The position numbers and the translations under genes are program-made. Shown here piece after piece: positions 53,754 to 62,471 of a stretch of 64,000 nt of DNA; the stretch's first letter is position 1; every line of letters begins with the position of its first letter. The notes under the pieces were generated by a model. The model was not told where the DNA came from. It was given only the letters and a program-made list of their open reading frames with translations, and made no database searches. The stretch spans positions 1,255,501 to 1,319,500 of the forward strand of contig NZ_OY771647.1 of NCBI RefSeq assembly GCF_963674925.1, in the 5' to 3' direction. The stretch comes from an uncultured Draconibacterium sp. Lineage in GTDB: Bacteria; Bacteroidota; Bacteroidia; Bacteroidales; Prolixibacteraceae.

Positions 53754-54155
53754 CATTCGTTTGATTAAATTGCTTAAAATCAGTCGTGTGTGTCTAGTCG
53801 GAGCAAGGATGATGGTGTTGAAGCATGGTTTAAAACGTCTGAAATACAATAAGATGCTAAAAATTTTTAATTTTATTTAAGTGTTAAATATCAGAATATT
53901 CTTTTTGCTGGTTGATTGATAATTAATGTTAATGCCATACTTTTGATTAACAAATTGATAGAACATCATTTCCAAACCAACTTCGTACTAAAACAAATTT
54001 TAAGATTGAAAACAAGAACGATTCAGGAGAGCGTGCCGGATCGGTGATTGAAAGAAGGCTGTTGAGTTTACATCAGGCGCCGGATGGCAATTCATAAAGC
54101 ATTCTCTGAAAATCAAGGCCGGGAACTGTTCTGTTTCACAAAAAAACTTTGAATT
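53754..54155. other. Gap before the CBM48 gene
   Basis: No gene seen. The promoter-like pair at 53915-53945 is the only clear signal; the region 53950-54150 would form a long untranslated leader in which I see no known riboswitch. Confidence 0.45.
53915..53945 (+). promoter_or_regulatory. Promoter before the CBM48 protein gene
   Basis: TACTTTTG at 53938-53945 matches TAnnTTTG and ATTG at 53915-53918 stands 19 bp upstream. Transcription would start near 53952, leaving a leader of about 200 nt. Confidence 0.45.
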
Positions 54156-54470
54156 ATGAGTATAAAAAAACAATATTTAAAAAGTAAACCTGAGTGTAAA
54201 GTATCCTTTAGAGTGGCAAAAGAAGATGCTCCAAGCGCAGATACAATTAAAATTGTGGGTGAATTTAACGGCTGGAACGAAGAGGTTGAGCCAATGAAAA
54301 AACTGAAAAGCGGTGATTTTACACAAACGCTTAATCTTGAAACCGGTAAAGCCTACCAGTTTAAATATTTAATCGACAATTCGGTTTGGGAAACCGAAAG
54401 CGAAGCTGACAGCACTGCTCCCACCGGTATTGTTGAGGGCGAATTTAATTCGGTACTTGATCTGAATTAA
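54156..54470 (+). CDS. Stand-alone CBM48/AMPK-beta-type glycogen-binding protein
   Basis: 104 residues forming one domain of the isoamylase-N/AMPK-beta kind: CKVSFRVAKEDAPSADTIKIVGEFNGWNEEVEPMKKLKSGDFTQTLNL, with the signature VGEFNGWN, then YQFKYLIDNSVWETESEAD. Such domains bind glycogen or alpha-glucan and are usually attached to a branching enzyme or amylase; here there is no catalytic part and no signal peptide. It may target cytoplasmic storage polysaccharide. An intrinsic terminator lies about 180 bp downstream. Confidence 0.85.
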   Translation: MSIKKQYLKSKPECKVSFRVAKEDAPSADTIKIVGEFNGWNEEVEPMKKLKSGDFTQTLNLETGKAYQFKYLIDNSVWETESEADSTAPTGIVEGEFNSVLDLN

Positions 54471-54653
54471 TCAAAAGACATTTAAAAACGGATCTGTAGC
54501 CAAACGAAGCAAAAGTCTTCGCAGAACTAAGTTTGGTGTTTTGGTTCTCCCGATTTCCAAAAGGGATGCAAATCAATAAGGTTGGTTTCACTTCAGATTG
54601 ACAAAATAATTAGTCCGGACTGTCTGATCCGGATTTCCATAAAGGTATTCCAC

Positions 54654-54689
54654 AAAGCCGCTTTATCTTTCCCGGTAAAGCGGCTTTTT
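54654..54689 (+). terminator. Strong intrinsic terminator
   Basis: AAAGCCGCTTTA (54654-54665) and TAAAGCGGCTTT (54676-54687) form a perfect 12-bp stem with a 10-nt loop, followed by TT. Confidence 0.85.
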
Positions 54690-54823
54690 CTTTATTGTTT
54701 TGCAGAAAAATCAGGAATCCACCAGTTCCGGGAATGTTTTGTTTTCGGTTTATCATAATAGCCACAGTGCTGATAGAGAGTTATTTCATATTCGAACTTC
54801 GTAAGTAACCACTTGGTCTCTTT

Positions 54824-54887
54824 CCCCTAAATCCCCTGAAGGGGACTTTGAGCCTTCCGCCAGCTGGCGGAGAGGTTTGGAGGGGTC
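54824..54887. repeat. Dispersed palindrome-containing repeat, copy 2
   Basis: CCCCTAAATCCCC, CTGAAGGGGAC, then CGCCAGCTGGCG and GGAGGGGTC. Full-length match to the reverse complement of 51993-52058, so the two copies have opposite orientation. Confidence 0.75.
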
Positions 54888-55016
54888 AAACAAAAGTTAC
54901 CAATAAATTGAAAGTTTCCTTTTGCATTTTAAGTGCTGAAATAAAAAGTTTATTCTATGAGATCGTTTGAAACTCATCCCTGTAACCATTTGCCCCATCC
55001 TGTTACAATCCTGTTT

Positions 55017-55170
55017 AACAGGACGCCCAAAAACTTAACAGGATGAGAAAAAAAGGTAACAGGACGCACCAAAATCGAACAGGGACACGAAAAAGTTAAC
55101 AGGACGCCATAAAAATGGTACAGGACGCCGAAAAAGTTAACAGGACGACTCAGAATGTAACAGGATGCTA
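55017..55170. repeat. Tandem array, eight units of 20-21 bp (AACAGGACGCC-type)
   Basis: Starts of the conserved ACA-GG core fall at 55017, 55037, 55058, 55078, 55098, 55119, 55139 and 55159 (spacing 20 or 21). The unit reads AACAGGACGCC followed by A-rich sequence, with variation in the last half. Two units in inverted orientation (ATCCTGTTACAATCCTGTTT, 54997-55016) come just before. The unit length is close to two helical turns. No ORF explains it, and the units are too short and too alike in spacing for a CRISPR array. Confidence 0.85.
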
Positions 55171-55302
55171 TTAGTCAGTAAATTACAGAGCTGTGCATAC
55201 GACTTCAAAAAGCTTTGGTCGCAATGTAAATTATTTGTAATAAGCTTATTAGTCCGTATTAATTAAGGCCCGTTCATCTTCCCCCGACCATCAAAATTTT
55301 TC

Positions 55303-55310
55303 TATATTTG
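55303..55310 (+). promoter_or_regulatory. Possible -7 element of the ileS promoter
   Basis: TATATTTG matches TAnnTTTG; 38 bp before the ileS ATG. No TTTG at the right distance upstream. It lies 133 bp after the tandem array. Confidence 0.4.
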
Positions 55311-55347
55311 CATGTTTTTTAAAATCAGTGGATTATAAGGTATTCTT

Positions 55348-58300
55348 ATGAGTAATAAATTTCAGGAATATAAGCAGTTAGATTTAGCACAGATAAACAA
55401 GGATGTGCTTGCGCGTTGGGAGAAAGATGATACCTTTCATAAAAGTATTTCAACCCGCGAAGGGCACGAAACATTTGTATTTTACGAGGGACCGCCATCG
55501 GCAAACGGAATGCCGGGTATTCACCACGTTATGGCGCGTGCCATTAAAGATATTTTTTGCCGTTACAAAACCATGAAAGGTTTCCGTGTGCACCGTAAAG
55601 CCGGTTGGGATACGCATGGTTTGCCGGTAGAACTGAGCGTTGAAAAAGCGCTGAACATTACAAAAGACGATATAGGTAAAAAAATTACCGTTGAAGAATA
55701 CAGCGATGCCTGCCGCAAAGAGGTGATGAAATACACCCGCGAGTGGGAAGAACTGACACGCAAAATGGGTTATTGGGTAAATATGGACGATCCGTATATT
55801 ACCTACGAGAACCAGTATATTGAGTCGGTTTGGTGGTTGCTGAAACAAATTTATAACAAAGGCTTGTTGTACAAAGGCTACACCATTCAGCCTTACTCGC
55901 CGGCAGCCGGAACAGGATTGAGCTCGCACGAGCTGAACCAGCCGGGATGTTACCGCGATGTAAAAGATACAACAGCTATTGCCCAGTTTAAAGCCTTAAG
56001 AAACGAGAGATCGGAATTCCTTTTTGAAGGAGTGGAAACCGATTTGTATTTCCTGGCCTGGACGACAACTCCATGGACACTGCCATCGAACACGGCACTG
56101 TGTGTGGGACCGAACATCAACTATGTAAAAGTTCAGTCGTTTAATCCGTACACCGGCGATCCGGTTACTTTGATTTTAGCGAAAGACCTGTTCTCAGTTT
56201 ATTTCAACTCGAAAAATGCAGAGCTGGCACTGGAAGATTACAATCCGGGCGACAAAAATATTCCGTACAAAGTAATGGCCGAGTACACCGGCGAGCAGTT
56301 AAAAGGTGTTCAGTACGAACAGCTGATCGACTGGGTGAAACCCGAAGGAAAAGCTTTTGAAGTTATAACCGGCGATTTTGTAACCATCGAAGATGGTACC
56401 GGAATCGTACACATTGCACCTACTTTTGGTGCCGATGACGACCGCGTAGCAAAACAACACGGAATTTCGCCACTGATTGTTGTGGATACAGAAGGAAAAC
56501 GTCAGGCTTTAGTAGACAGGAAAGGACGTTTTTACCCAACTATCGATTTGGATCCGGCGTTTGTTAAGCAATACGTAAATACCGAAACCTATCACGAGTT
56601 TGCCGGCCGTTCAGTGAAAAACGAGTACGACGACAAGCTGGATGACGATGCTTCAACTGTTGATATCGATATTTCGGTAATGCTGAAACAGCAGAACAGA
56701 GCTTTCAAAATTGAAAAACACGTTCACAGTTACCCACACTGCTGGAGAACTGATAAACCAGTGTTGTATTACCCGCTTGATTCGTGGTTTATAAAATCAA
56801 CTGCGGTGAAAGACAAAATGGTGGAGCTGAACAATACCATCAACTGGAAACCAAAGTCAACCGGAACAGGACGTTTCGGAAACTGGCTGGAAAACCTGGT
56901 TGACTGGAACCTTAGCCGCTCCCGTTTCTGGGGAACACCGCTGCCAATCTGGAGAACAGAAGATGGTTCGGAAGAGATCTGTATCGGTTCGATGGAAGAG
57001 CTGATGGCCGAGATCGACAAAGCGGTTGAAGCCGGATTTATGGCGGAAAATCCATTTGCTGAATTTAAAGTTGGCGATTACAAAAAGGCCAACTACGAAA
57101 AGATCGACCTGCATAAATCGCATGTTGATAATATTATCCTGGTTTCTCCATCGGGACAAAAAATGGAGCGCGAATCCGACCTTATCGATGTTTGGTTCGA
57201 TTCGGGTGCGATGCCTTTTGCACAGCGCCATTATCCTTTCGAGTGGAAAGAGAATTTTAAGGATGTATTCCCGGCCGATTTTATTGCCGAAGGTGTTGAT
57301 CAAACCCGTGGATGGTTTTTCACCTTGCATGCCATTGCAACAATGATCGATGAGTCGGTAGCTTTCAAAAATATTATCTCAAACGGACTGGTGCTGGATA
57401 AAAACGGCGTGAAAATGTCGAAGCGTCTGGGTAATGCTGTCGATCCGTTCGAAACAATCGATAAATACGGTTCAGACCCACTGCGCTGGTACATGATTAC
57501 CAATGCACAGCCATGGGATAATCTGAAATTTGATATCGAAGGTGTTGAAGAAGTAAAACGTAAGTTCTTCGGAACACTTTATAATACCTACAATTTCTTC
57601 GCATTGTATGCCAATGTCGATGGCTTTAATTATGCCGAGGAAGAAATTCCTGTTGATCAGCGTCCGGAGATCGATCGCTGGATTATTTCATTGCTTAACT
57701 CGCTGATAAAGGAAGTGGGCGACAGCTACGAAAATTATGAGCCAACACGTGCCGGCCGTGCTATTTCGGAGTTTGTAAGCGAGAACCTGAGTAACTGGTT
57801 TGTGCGTTTAAGCCGCAAACGTTACTGGGGTGGAGAGTATTCTACTGATAAAATTTCAGCTTATCAAACACTGTATACCTGTTTGGAAGTGGTGTCGAAA
57901 TTAATGTCGCCAATTGCGCCGTTTTATGCCGATATGCTTTATAACGATCTGAATAAAGCTACCGGTAAAGCCGAAGATAAGAGTGTGCACCTGGTTGATT
58001 TCCCTGCTTATGCAGAAGAGTTGATCGACAAAGACCTGGAAGAAAAAATGGCCATTGCGCAAAAAGCTTCTTCTATGATTTTGGCCCTGCGTCGTAAAGA
58101 GAAATTAAAAGTACGCCAGCCGCTGGGTAAAATTATGGTGCCGGTATTAAATCCGCACTTTAAAGAACAATTCGAGGCGGTTTCAAATATTATTCTGGCA
58201 GAAGTTAACGTTAAAGAAGTTGAGTTCTTAACCGATACCGCCGGGGTGATTAAAAAGAAGATCAAACCGAATTTTAAAGCGCTCGGTCCGAAATACGGTA

Positions 58301-58785
58301 AAATGATGAAACAAATTGCCGGAGCGGTAAATCAGCTCGATCAGAATGCCATTTCGGAATTTGAGAGCAACGGAGAATTTGAGTTGACAGTGGGCGACGA
58401 AAAAGTTATGCTGTCGCTTGACGATGTTGAAATTCAAACCGAAGATATTCCGGGATGGACAGTGGCAACCGAAGGACAAATGACTATCGCTTTGGATATC
58501 AATATTTCGGAAGAGCTGAAACAAGAGGGAATTGCCCGTGAATTTATCAACAAAATACAGAACTTACGAAAGGATAATGATTTTGAAGTAACCGATCGGA
58601 TTAAGTTGCGTATTGCAAAGCACGAAGCGTATAATGTGGCGGTTGAAAACCACAAAGAATACATTTGTACGCAAACACTTGCTGATGCTCTGGAGCTGAC
58701 TGGTAGTCCTAATTTGGCTAATGCAAAAGAGGTGGAAATTGACAAAGATGTAATGGCGCAGATTGAGATTGAAAAGGTGAATTAA
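55348..58785 (+). CDS. ileS: Isoleucyl-tRNA synthetase, eukaryotic-like (IleRS2) type
   Basis: Charges tRNA-Ile, 1145 residues. The class I signature region reads ANGMPGIHHVMARAIKD: residues 57-60 are G-I-H-H where most class I enzymes have H-x-G-H. The KMSKR motif is at 689-693, WDTHGLPVE near 90 and the editing domain (TPWTLPSNTAL, VTIEDGTGIVHIAPTFGADD) are intact. The C-terminal extension is that of the larger, eukaryote-like form. The GxHH swap has been linked to very strong mupirocin resistance in IleRS2 enzymes. It heads a run with dksA-like, lspA and cysS genes, each with its own gap. Confidence 0.96.
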   Translation: MSNKFQEYKQLDLAQINKDVLARWEKDDTFHKSISTREGHETFVFYEGPPSANGMPGIHHVMARAIKDIFCRYKTMKGFRVHRKAGWDTHGLPVELSVEKALNITKDDIGKKITVEEYSDACRKEVMKYTREWEELTRKMGYWVNMDDPYITYENQYIESVWWLLKQIYNKGLLYKGYTIQPYSPAAGTGLSSHELNQPGCYRDVKDTTAIAQFKALRNERSEFLFEGVETDLYFLAWTTTPWTLPSNTALCVGPNINYVKVQSFNPYTGDPVTLILAKDLFSVYFNSKNAELALEDYNPGDKNIPYKVMAEYTGEQLKGVQYEQLIDWVKPEGKAFEVITGDFVTIEDGTGIVHIAPTFGADDDRVAKQHGISPLIVVDTEGKRQALVDRKGRFYPTIDLDPAFVKQYVNTETYHEFAGRSVKNEYDDKLDDDASTVDIDISVMLKQQNRAFKIEKHVHSYPHCWRTDKPVLYYPLDSWFIKSTAVKDKMVELNNTINWKPKSTGTGRFGNWLENLVDWNLSRSRFWGTPLPIWRTEDGSEEICIGSMEELMAEIDKAVEAGFMAENPFAEFKVGDYKKANYEKIDLHKSHVDNIILVSPSGQKMERESDLIDVWFDSGAMPFAQRHYPFEWKENFKDVFPADFIAEGVDQTRGWFFTLHAIATMIDESVAFKNIISNGLVLDKNGVKMSKRLGNAVDPFETIDKYGSDPLRWYMITNAQPWDNLKFDIEGVEEVKRKFFGTLYNTYNFFALYANVDGFNYAEEEIPVDQRPEIDRWIISLLNSLIKEVGDSYENYEPTRAGRAISEFVSENLSNWFVRLSRKRYWGGEYSTDKISAYQTLYTCLEVVSKLMSPIAPFYADMLYNDLNKATGKAEDKSVHLVDFPAYAEELIDKDLEEKMAIAQKASSMILALRRKEKLKVRQPLGKIMVPVLNPHFKEQFEAVSNIILAEVNVKEVEFLTDTAGVIKKKIKPNFKALGPKYGKMMKQIAGAVNQLDQNAISEFESNGEFELTVGDEKVMLSLDDVEIQTEDIPGWTVATEGQMTIALDINISEELKQEGIAREFINKIQNLRKDNDFEVTDRIKLRIAKHEAYNVAVENHKEYICTQTLADALELTGSPNLANAKEVEIDKDVMAQIEIEKVN

Positions 58786-58874
58786 ATATTTGTCAACAGG
58801 CACCGCAAATGATGGACTTTTTTATTACTTTAGGGCCTTGTTGAAAAAATAGAGGAACTTAAAACCCACGAATT

Positions 58875-59249
58875 ATGGGAGACAAAAACAGATATTCGGA
58901 TGAAGAGTTGATGGAATTCAAAAAGATCATTCTTGATAAGCTTGAAAAAGCTCAGGAAGATTATAAAATGTACAAGAATTCAATCACTCAAAGCGATGGT
59001 AATGATATTTCAGATACCTCGCCAACATTTAAAGTATTGGAAGAGGGCGCAGCTACACTTTCTAAAGAGGAAGCCGGGAAATTAGCTCAGCGTCAGTTAA
59101 AATTTATTCAGCACTTACAAGCTGCTCTTATTCGTATCGAAAATAAAACATACGGTATTTGTCGCGAGACCGGCAAGTTGATAGCCAAAGAAAGATTGCG
59201 TGCAGTTCCTCATGCGACACTTTGTATTGATGCGAAACAAGGAAAATAA
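58875..59249 (+). CDS. DksA/TraR-family protein with incomplete zinc finger
   Basis: 124 residues, N-terminal coiled-coil (about 8-90) and C-terminal RLRAVPHATLCIDAK of the DksA/TraR kind. DksA binds RNA polymerase with ppGpp; the coiled-coil tip has acidic residues (SDGNDISDTSP near 40-50). Only two of the four zinc cysteines remain: Cys96 and Cys117, with Thr99 and Ala114 where cysteines stand in E. coli DksA, a pattern common in Bacteroidota. The lspA gene follows after a hairpin. Confidence 0.85.
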   Translation: MGDKNRYSDEELMEFKKIILDKLEKAQEDYKMYKNSITQSDGNDISDTSPTFKVLEEGAATLSKEEAGKLAQRQLKFIQHLQAALIRIENKTYGICRETGKLIAKERLRAVPHATLCIDAKQGK

Positions 59250-59273
59250 TAAGTAAAAAAAACGAATTGGGAT

Positions 59274-59311
59274 TGCTCTTCGAAAATGCTGTTTAGAATT
59301 TTCGAAGAGCA
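59274..59311 (+). terminator. Long hairpin between the DksA-like gene and lspA
   Basis: TGCTCTTCGAAAAT (59274-59287) and ATTTTCGAAGAGCA (59298-59311) form a 14-bp stem with a 10-nt loop. No real T-run follows (TTTCTGTT), so it may slow rather than stop transcription. Confidence 0.6.
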
Positions 59312-59333
59312 TTTCTGTTATAAAGCGTAGCAT

Positions 59334-59990
59334 ATGTCGCGTTCCGTAAAATCACTGATAATTATATTCTCGATTTTAATTGTCGATCAGGTTCTGAAAT
59401 TCTGGATTAAAACCAACCTGTCGATTGGTGATGAGATTGTGGTGTTTAAAGATTGGTTTATCCTTCATTTTGTGGAAAATAACGGTATGGCCTTTGGCTT
59501 TGAGTTTGCCGGCGAATACGGAAAAATGTTCTTAAGTGTTTTTCGTATTGTAGCGGTAATGGCAATTGGTTGGTACCTGTTTAAACTGGCCAGACAAAAA
59601 GAAGTGCCTTTTGGTTTTGTGGCTTGTATTGCGCTGATTTTTGCCGGTGCCATCGGGAATATTATCGACAGTCTTTTTTACGGAATGATATTCAATCACA
59701 GCTACGGTCAGGTGGCTACATTGTTTCCTGCTGAAGGCGGTTATTCCAGCTTCCTGCACGGAAGAGTGGTTGATATGTTTTATTTTCCGCTGCTTGAAGG
59801 TCGCTATCCCGAGTGGATACCAAAAATTGGAGGAGATCCTTTTATCTTTTTCCGTCCGGTTTTTAATATCGCCGATTCGGCAATTACAGTAGGTATCTTT
59901 TCAATTTTGCTTTTCTATCGCAAGTATTTTAACAAACTCGATCAGAGCAAAAGCGAGAGCGAAGAGGCCGAAGCAGAGCAAACAGCTTAG
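59334..59990 (+). CDS. lspA: Lipoprotein signal peptidase (prolipoprotein signal peptidase II)
   Basis: Inner-membrane aspartyl protease that removes lipoprotein signal peptides after lipid attachment, 218 residues, longer than the E. coli enzyme (164) as is usual in Bacteroidota. Catalytic aspartates are in GRVVDMF and NIADSAI; other landmarks are VENNGMAFGF and GAIGNIIDS. About four membrane helices; the longer loop lies between GNIIDS and GRVVDM. The many lipoproteins in this window (SusD, DUF6807, DUF1080, GH13) would be its clients. The C-terminus is an acidic tail. Confidence 0.95.
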   Translation: MSRSVKSLIIIFSILIVDQVLKFWIKTNLSIGDEIVVFKDWFILHFVENNGMAFGFEFAGEYGKMFLSVFRIVAVMAIGWYLFKLARQKEVPFGFVACIALIFAGAIGNIIDSLFYGMIFNHSYGQVATLFPAEGGYSSFLHGRVVDMFYFPLLEGRYPEWIPKIGGDPFIFFRPVFNIADSAITVGIFSILLFYRKYFNKLDQSKSESEEAEAEQTA

Positions 59991-60197
59991 GCATTCAGAA
60001 CCTCAGGTTAATTACGGTTTACCTTTATGCAGAGGGACTTGGTAACAGTCACAAAATCACTCATTTTGTTATACCTTTGCACAATCATACGATTTCAGAA
60101 AAAAATATGAAACGAGCATTTAAATTTATCCGATTAAAGGCGGTTATAAACCAGCGAGTTACATATGATACCGCTGAAAACGAACAATTTTAATCAT

Positions 60198-61670
60198 ATG
60201 AATCAACTTTATATCTATAATACGCTTAGCCGAAAAAAGGAAGCGTTTAAGCCACTTGTTGAAGGTCGTGTTGGTTTGTACGTATGCGGGCCAACAGTTT
60301 ACAGCAACTCGCACCTTGGGCATGCCCGTCCGTTTATCACATTCGATTTGTTGTACCGTTACCTTACTTTTCTCGGAAACAAAGTTCGCTATGTGCGTAA
60401 CATTACCGATGTTGGTCACCTTGAAGATGAGGTGGAAGGTGTAGGCGAAGACCGTATAGCCAAAAAGGCGCGTTTGGAGCAGTTGGAGCCCATGGAAGTG
60501 GTTCAGAAATATATGAACACATTCCATCGCAACATGGACGATTTGAACGTTACACCTCCAAGTATCGAGCCGCGTGCTTCAGGTCATATCATCGAGCAAA
60601 TTCAGGTGATTGAAGGCATCCTGAAAAACGGATACGCCTACGAGGCCAATGGTTCAGTTTATTTCGATGTAGAGAAATACAACAACGATTACAAATACGG
60701 AAAACTTTCCGGTCGTAATCTGGATGATATAAAAACGAACACCCGTAAACTGGACGGGCAGGATGAAAAGAAGAACTCTTTTGATTTTGCTTTGTGGAAA
60801 AAAGCGGCGCCGGAGCACATTATGCGCTGGCCTTCGCGCTGGAGCGATGGTTTTCCGGGATGGCACCTTGAGTGTTCGGCAATGAGCACAAAATATTTAG
60901 GTGAACAGTTTGATATTCATGGTGGCGGAATGGATTTGACTTTCCCGCATCACGAGTGCGAAATTGCACAAAATACAGCTTGCAGAGGACAGGAATCGGT
61001 ACGTTACTGGATGCATAATAACATGATTACCATTAACGGTCAGAAAATGGCGCGCTCGCTGGGTAACTTTATCACATTGGATGAGTTATTTACCGGCACG
61101 CACGAAATTCTCGAGCAGTCTTATTCGCCAATGACCATTCGCTTCTTTATTTTGCAGGCGCATTACCGAAGTACCATCGATTTCTCGAACGAAGCTTTAC
61201 AAGCCTCGGAAAAAGGTTTGGAGCGTTTGATGGCTGCCATGAAAACTTTGAGTGAATTAATTCCTTCTGATGCTTCAACAGTTGATATCGTTTCATTAAA
61301 AGAGAAATGTTTTGCCGCGCTGAGCGACGATTTAAACAGCCCGATTGCCATTGCCCACCTTTTCGATGGTGTAAAAATGATCAACTCGATAAAAGCCGGT
61401 AACGAGAAAATATCTACTGCTGACCTGGAGGATTTAAAAGCATTTTACAATGCAGTGGTTTTCGATATTCTTGGATTGAAAGAGGAAGGTGAAACAGGAA
61501 GTGGAAACAACGAAGTATTGGGTGGAGCGGTAGAATTGCTTATTAACCTGCGGAAAGATGCCAAAGCTAATAAAGACTGGGGGACAGCCGATAAAATTCG
61601 CGACGAATTAAATGCTATTGGAATTGAGCTAAAAGACACCAAAGATGGTGTAGAGTGGAGTCTTAAGTGA
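60198..61670 (+). CDS. cysS: Cysteinyl-tRNA synthetase
   Basis: Charges tRNA-Cys, 490 residues from the ATG at 60198, directly before the conserved start (NQLYIYNTLSRKKE); an ATG 33 bp upstream would add an unconserved tail. CGPTVYSNSHLGHARPF has the zinc Cys and the HIGH-type motif HLGH; WHLECSAMS and GGGMDLTFPHHECE supply other zinc ligands; KMARSLGN is the KMSKS motif with Ala for Ser. A -7-like TACCTTTG lies at 60072-60079. The last helical domain is complete. Confidence 0.96.
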   Translation: MNQLYIYNTLSRKKEAFKPLVEGRVGLYVCGPTVYSNSHLGHARPFITFDLLYRYLTFLGNKVRYVRNITDVGHLEDEVEGVGEDRIAKKARLEQLEPMEVVQKYMNTFHRNMDDLNVTPPSIEPRASGHIIEQIQVIEGILKNGYAYEANGSVYFDVEKYNNDYKYGKLSGRNLDDIKTNTRKLDGQDEKKNSFDFALWKKAAPEHIMRWPSRWSDGFPGWHLECSAMSTKYLGEQFDIHGGGMDLTFPHHECEIAQNTACRGQESVRYWMHNNMITINGQKMARSLGNFITLDELFTGTHEILEQSYSPMTIRFFILQAHYRSTIDFSNEALQASEKGLERLMAAMKTLSELIPSDASTVDIVSLKEKCFAALSDDLNSPIAIAHLFDGVKMINSIKAGNEKISTADLEDLKAFYNAVVFDILGLKEEGETGSGNNEVLGGAVELLINLRKDAKANKDWGTADKIRDELNAIGIELKDTKDGVEWSLK

Positions 61671-61754
61671 ATGACGAATGTAGAATGAAGAATGCCGATT
61701 AACGATTTATGATTGAGAATTGAAATCGGAATTCGCAAATCAAAATATAAAGCT

Positions 61755-62366
61755 ATGTTTTCAGGAATTGTAGAAGAATACGGAACTGTAGTAGCCGTTG
61801 AAAAGGATCAGGAGAATGTACATTTTACCTTAACCTGTTCGTTTGCCGACGAGCTGAAAGTTGACCAGAGTTTATCGCACAACGGCGTTTGTTTAACCGT
61901 TGTTTGGGTGGATAAAGCCGAAAAGAAATACAAAGTTACTGCCATTAAAGAAACGCTTATTAAGTCGAATCTTGGCTTGCTGGAAGTAGGTTCTAAAGTG
62001 AATTTGGAGCGCAGCATGATGATGAACGGTCGTTTGGATGGACACATTGTTCAGGGACACGTTGATCAGACTGCAAAGTGTGTAAAAATTGAAGAGGCCG
62101 ACGGAAGCTGGTACTACACTTTTGAATATGACTTTGATATTGATAAAGCCAAACAAGGTTATATGACCGTTGAAAAAGGCTCGGTAACGGTTAATGGTGT
62201 TAGTCTTACCGTGGTTAACTCAAAAGACAATTCTTTCCAGGTGGCTATCATTCCTTTCACCCAGGAAGTAACCAATTTCCACACCTTTGAAGTGGGATCG
62301 GTAATTAATCTTGAGTTTGATATTATTGGAAAATACCTAAGTAAATTGAATTCGTACAGCAAATAG
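61755..62366 (+). CDS. ribE: Riboflavin synthase, alpha subunit
   Basis: Joins two molecules of 6,7-dimethyl-8-ribityllumazine to riboflavin and pyrimidine, 203 residues. MFSGIVEEYG is the normal start, so the ATG at 61755 is chosen over an in-frame one 42 bp upstream. Two lumazine-binding domains follow (FADELKVDQSLSHNGVCLTVV and its repeat KGSVTVNGVSLTVV), with MNGRLDGHIVQGHVDQ in the first. 84 bp after cysS; the only riboflavin gene here. No FMN riboswitch is seen upstream. Confidence 0.95.
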   Translation: MFSGIVEEYGTVVAVEKDQENVHFTLTCSFADELKVDQSLSHNGVCLTVVWVDKAEKKYKVTAIKETLIKSNLGLLEVGSKVNLERSMMMNGRLDGHIVQGHVDQTAKCVKIEEADGSWYYTFEYDFDIDKAKQGYMTVEKGSVTVNGVSLTVVNSKDNSFQVAIIPFTQEVTNFHTFEVGSVINLEFDIIGKYLSKLNSYSK

Positions 62367-62390
62367 AAAAAACATATAGTGTTTTTAAGG

Positions 62391-62415
62391 AGGTCCGTTT
62401 TGCGGGCCTTTTTTT
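62391..62415 (+). terminator. Terminator after ribE
   Basis: AGGTCCG (62391-62397) and CGGGCCTT (62403-62410) pair with one wobble, followed by a run of T. Confidence 0.8.
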
Positions 62416-62471
62416 GTGAACATAAGTCTGGCCGACCTGTTCTTATTAGAAAAAATAACTAACTTTTCAGA

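Larger units (their letters stand above)
54471..55347. other. Repeat-rich gap before ileS, no gene
   Basis: This 877-bp gap holds a terminator (54654-54689), one copy of the dispersed repeat (54824-54887), an array of 20/21-bp repeats (55017-55170) with inverted units in front, and a -7-like TATATTTG (55303-55310) before ileS. Confidence 0.65.

Noticed and set aside
55017..55170. Possible CRISPR array
   Set aside because: The period is only 20-21 bp with no separate unique spacers, and no cas gene is present. It is a simple tandem repeat.
55200..55347. T-box leader before ileS
   Set aside because: No T-box sequence or specifier loop is visible, and T-boxes are not typical of Bacteroidota.
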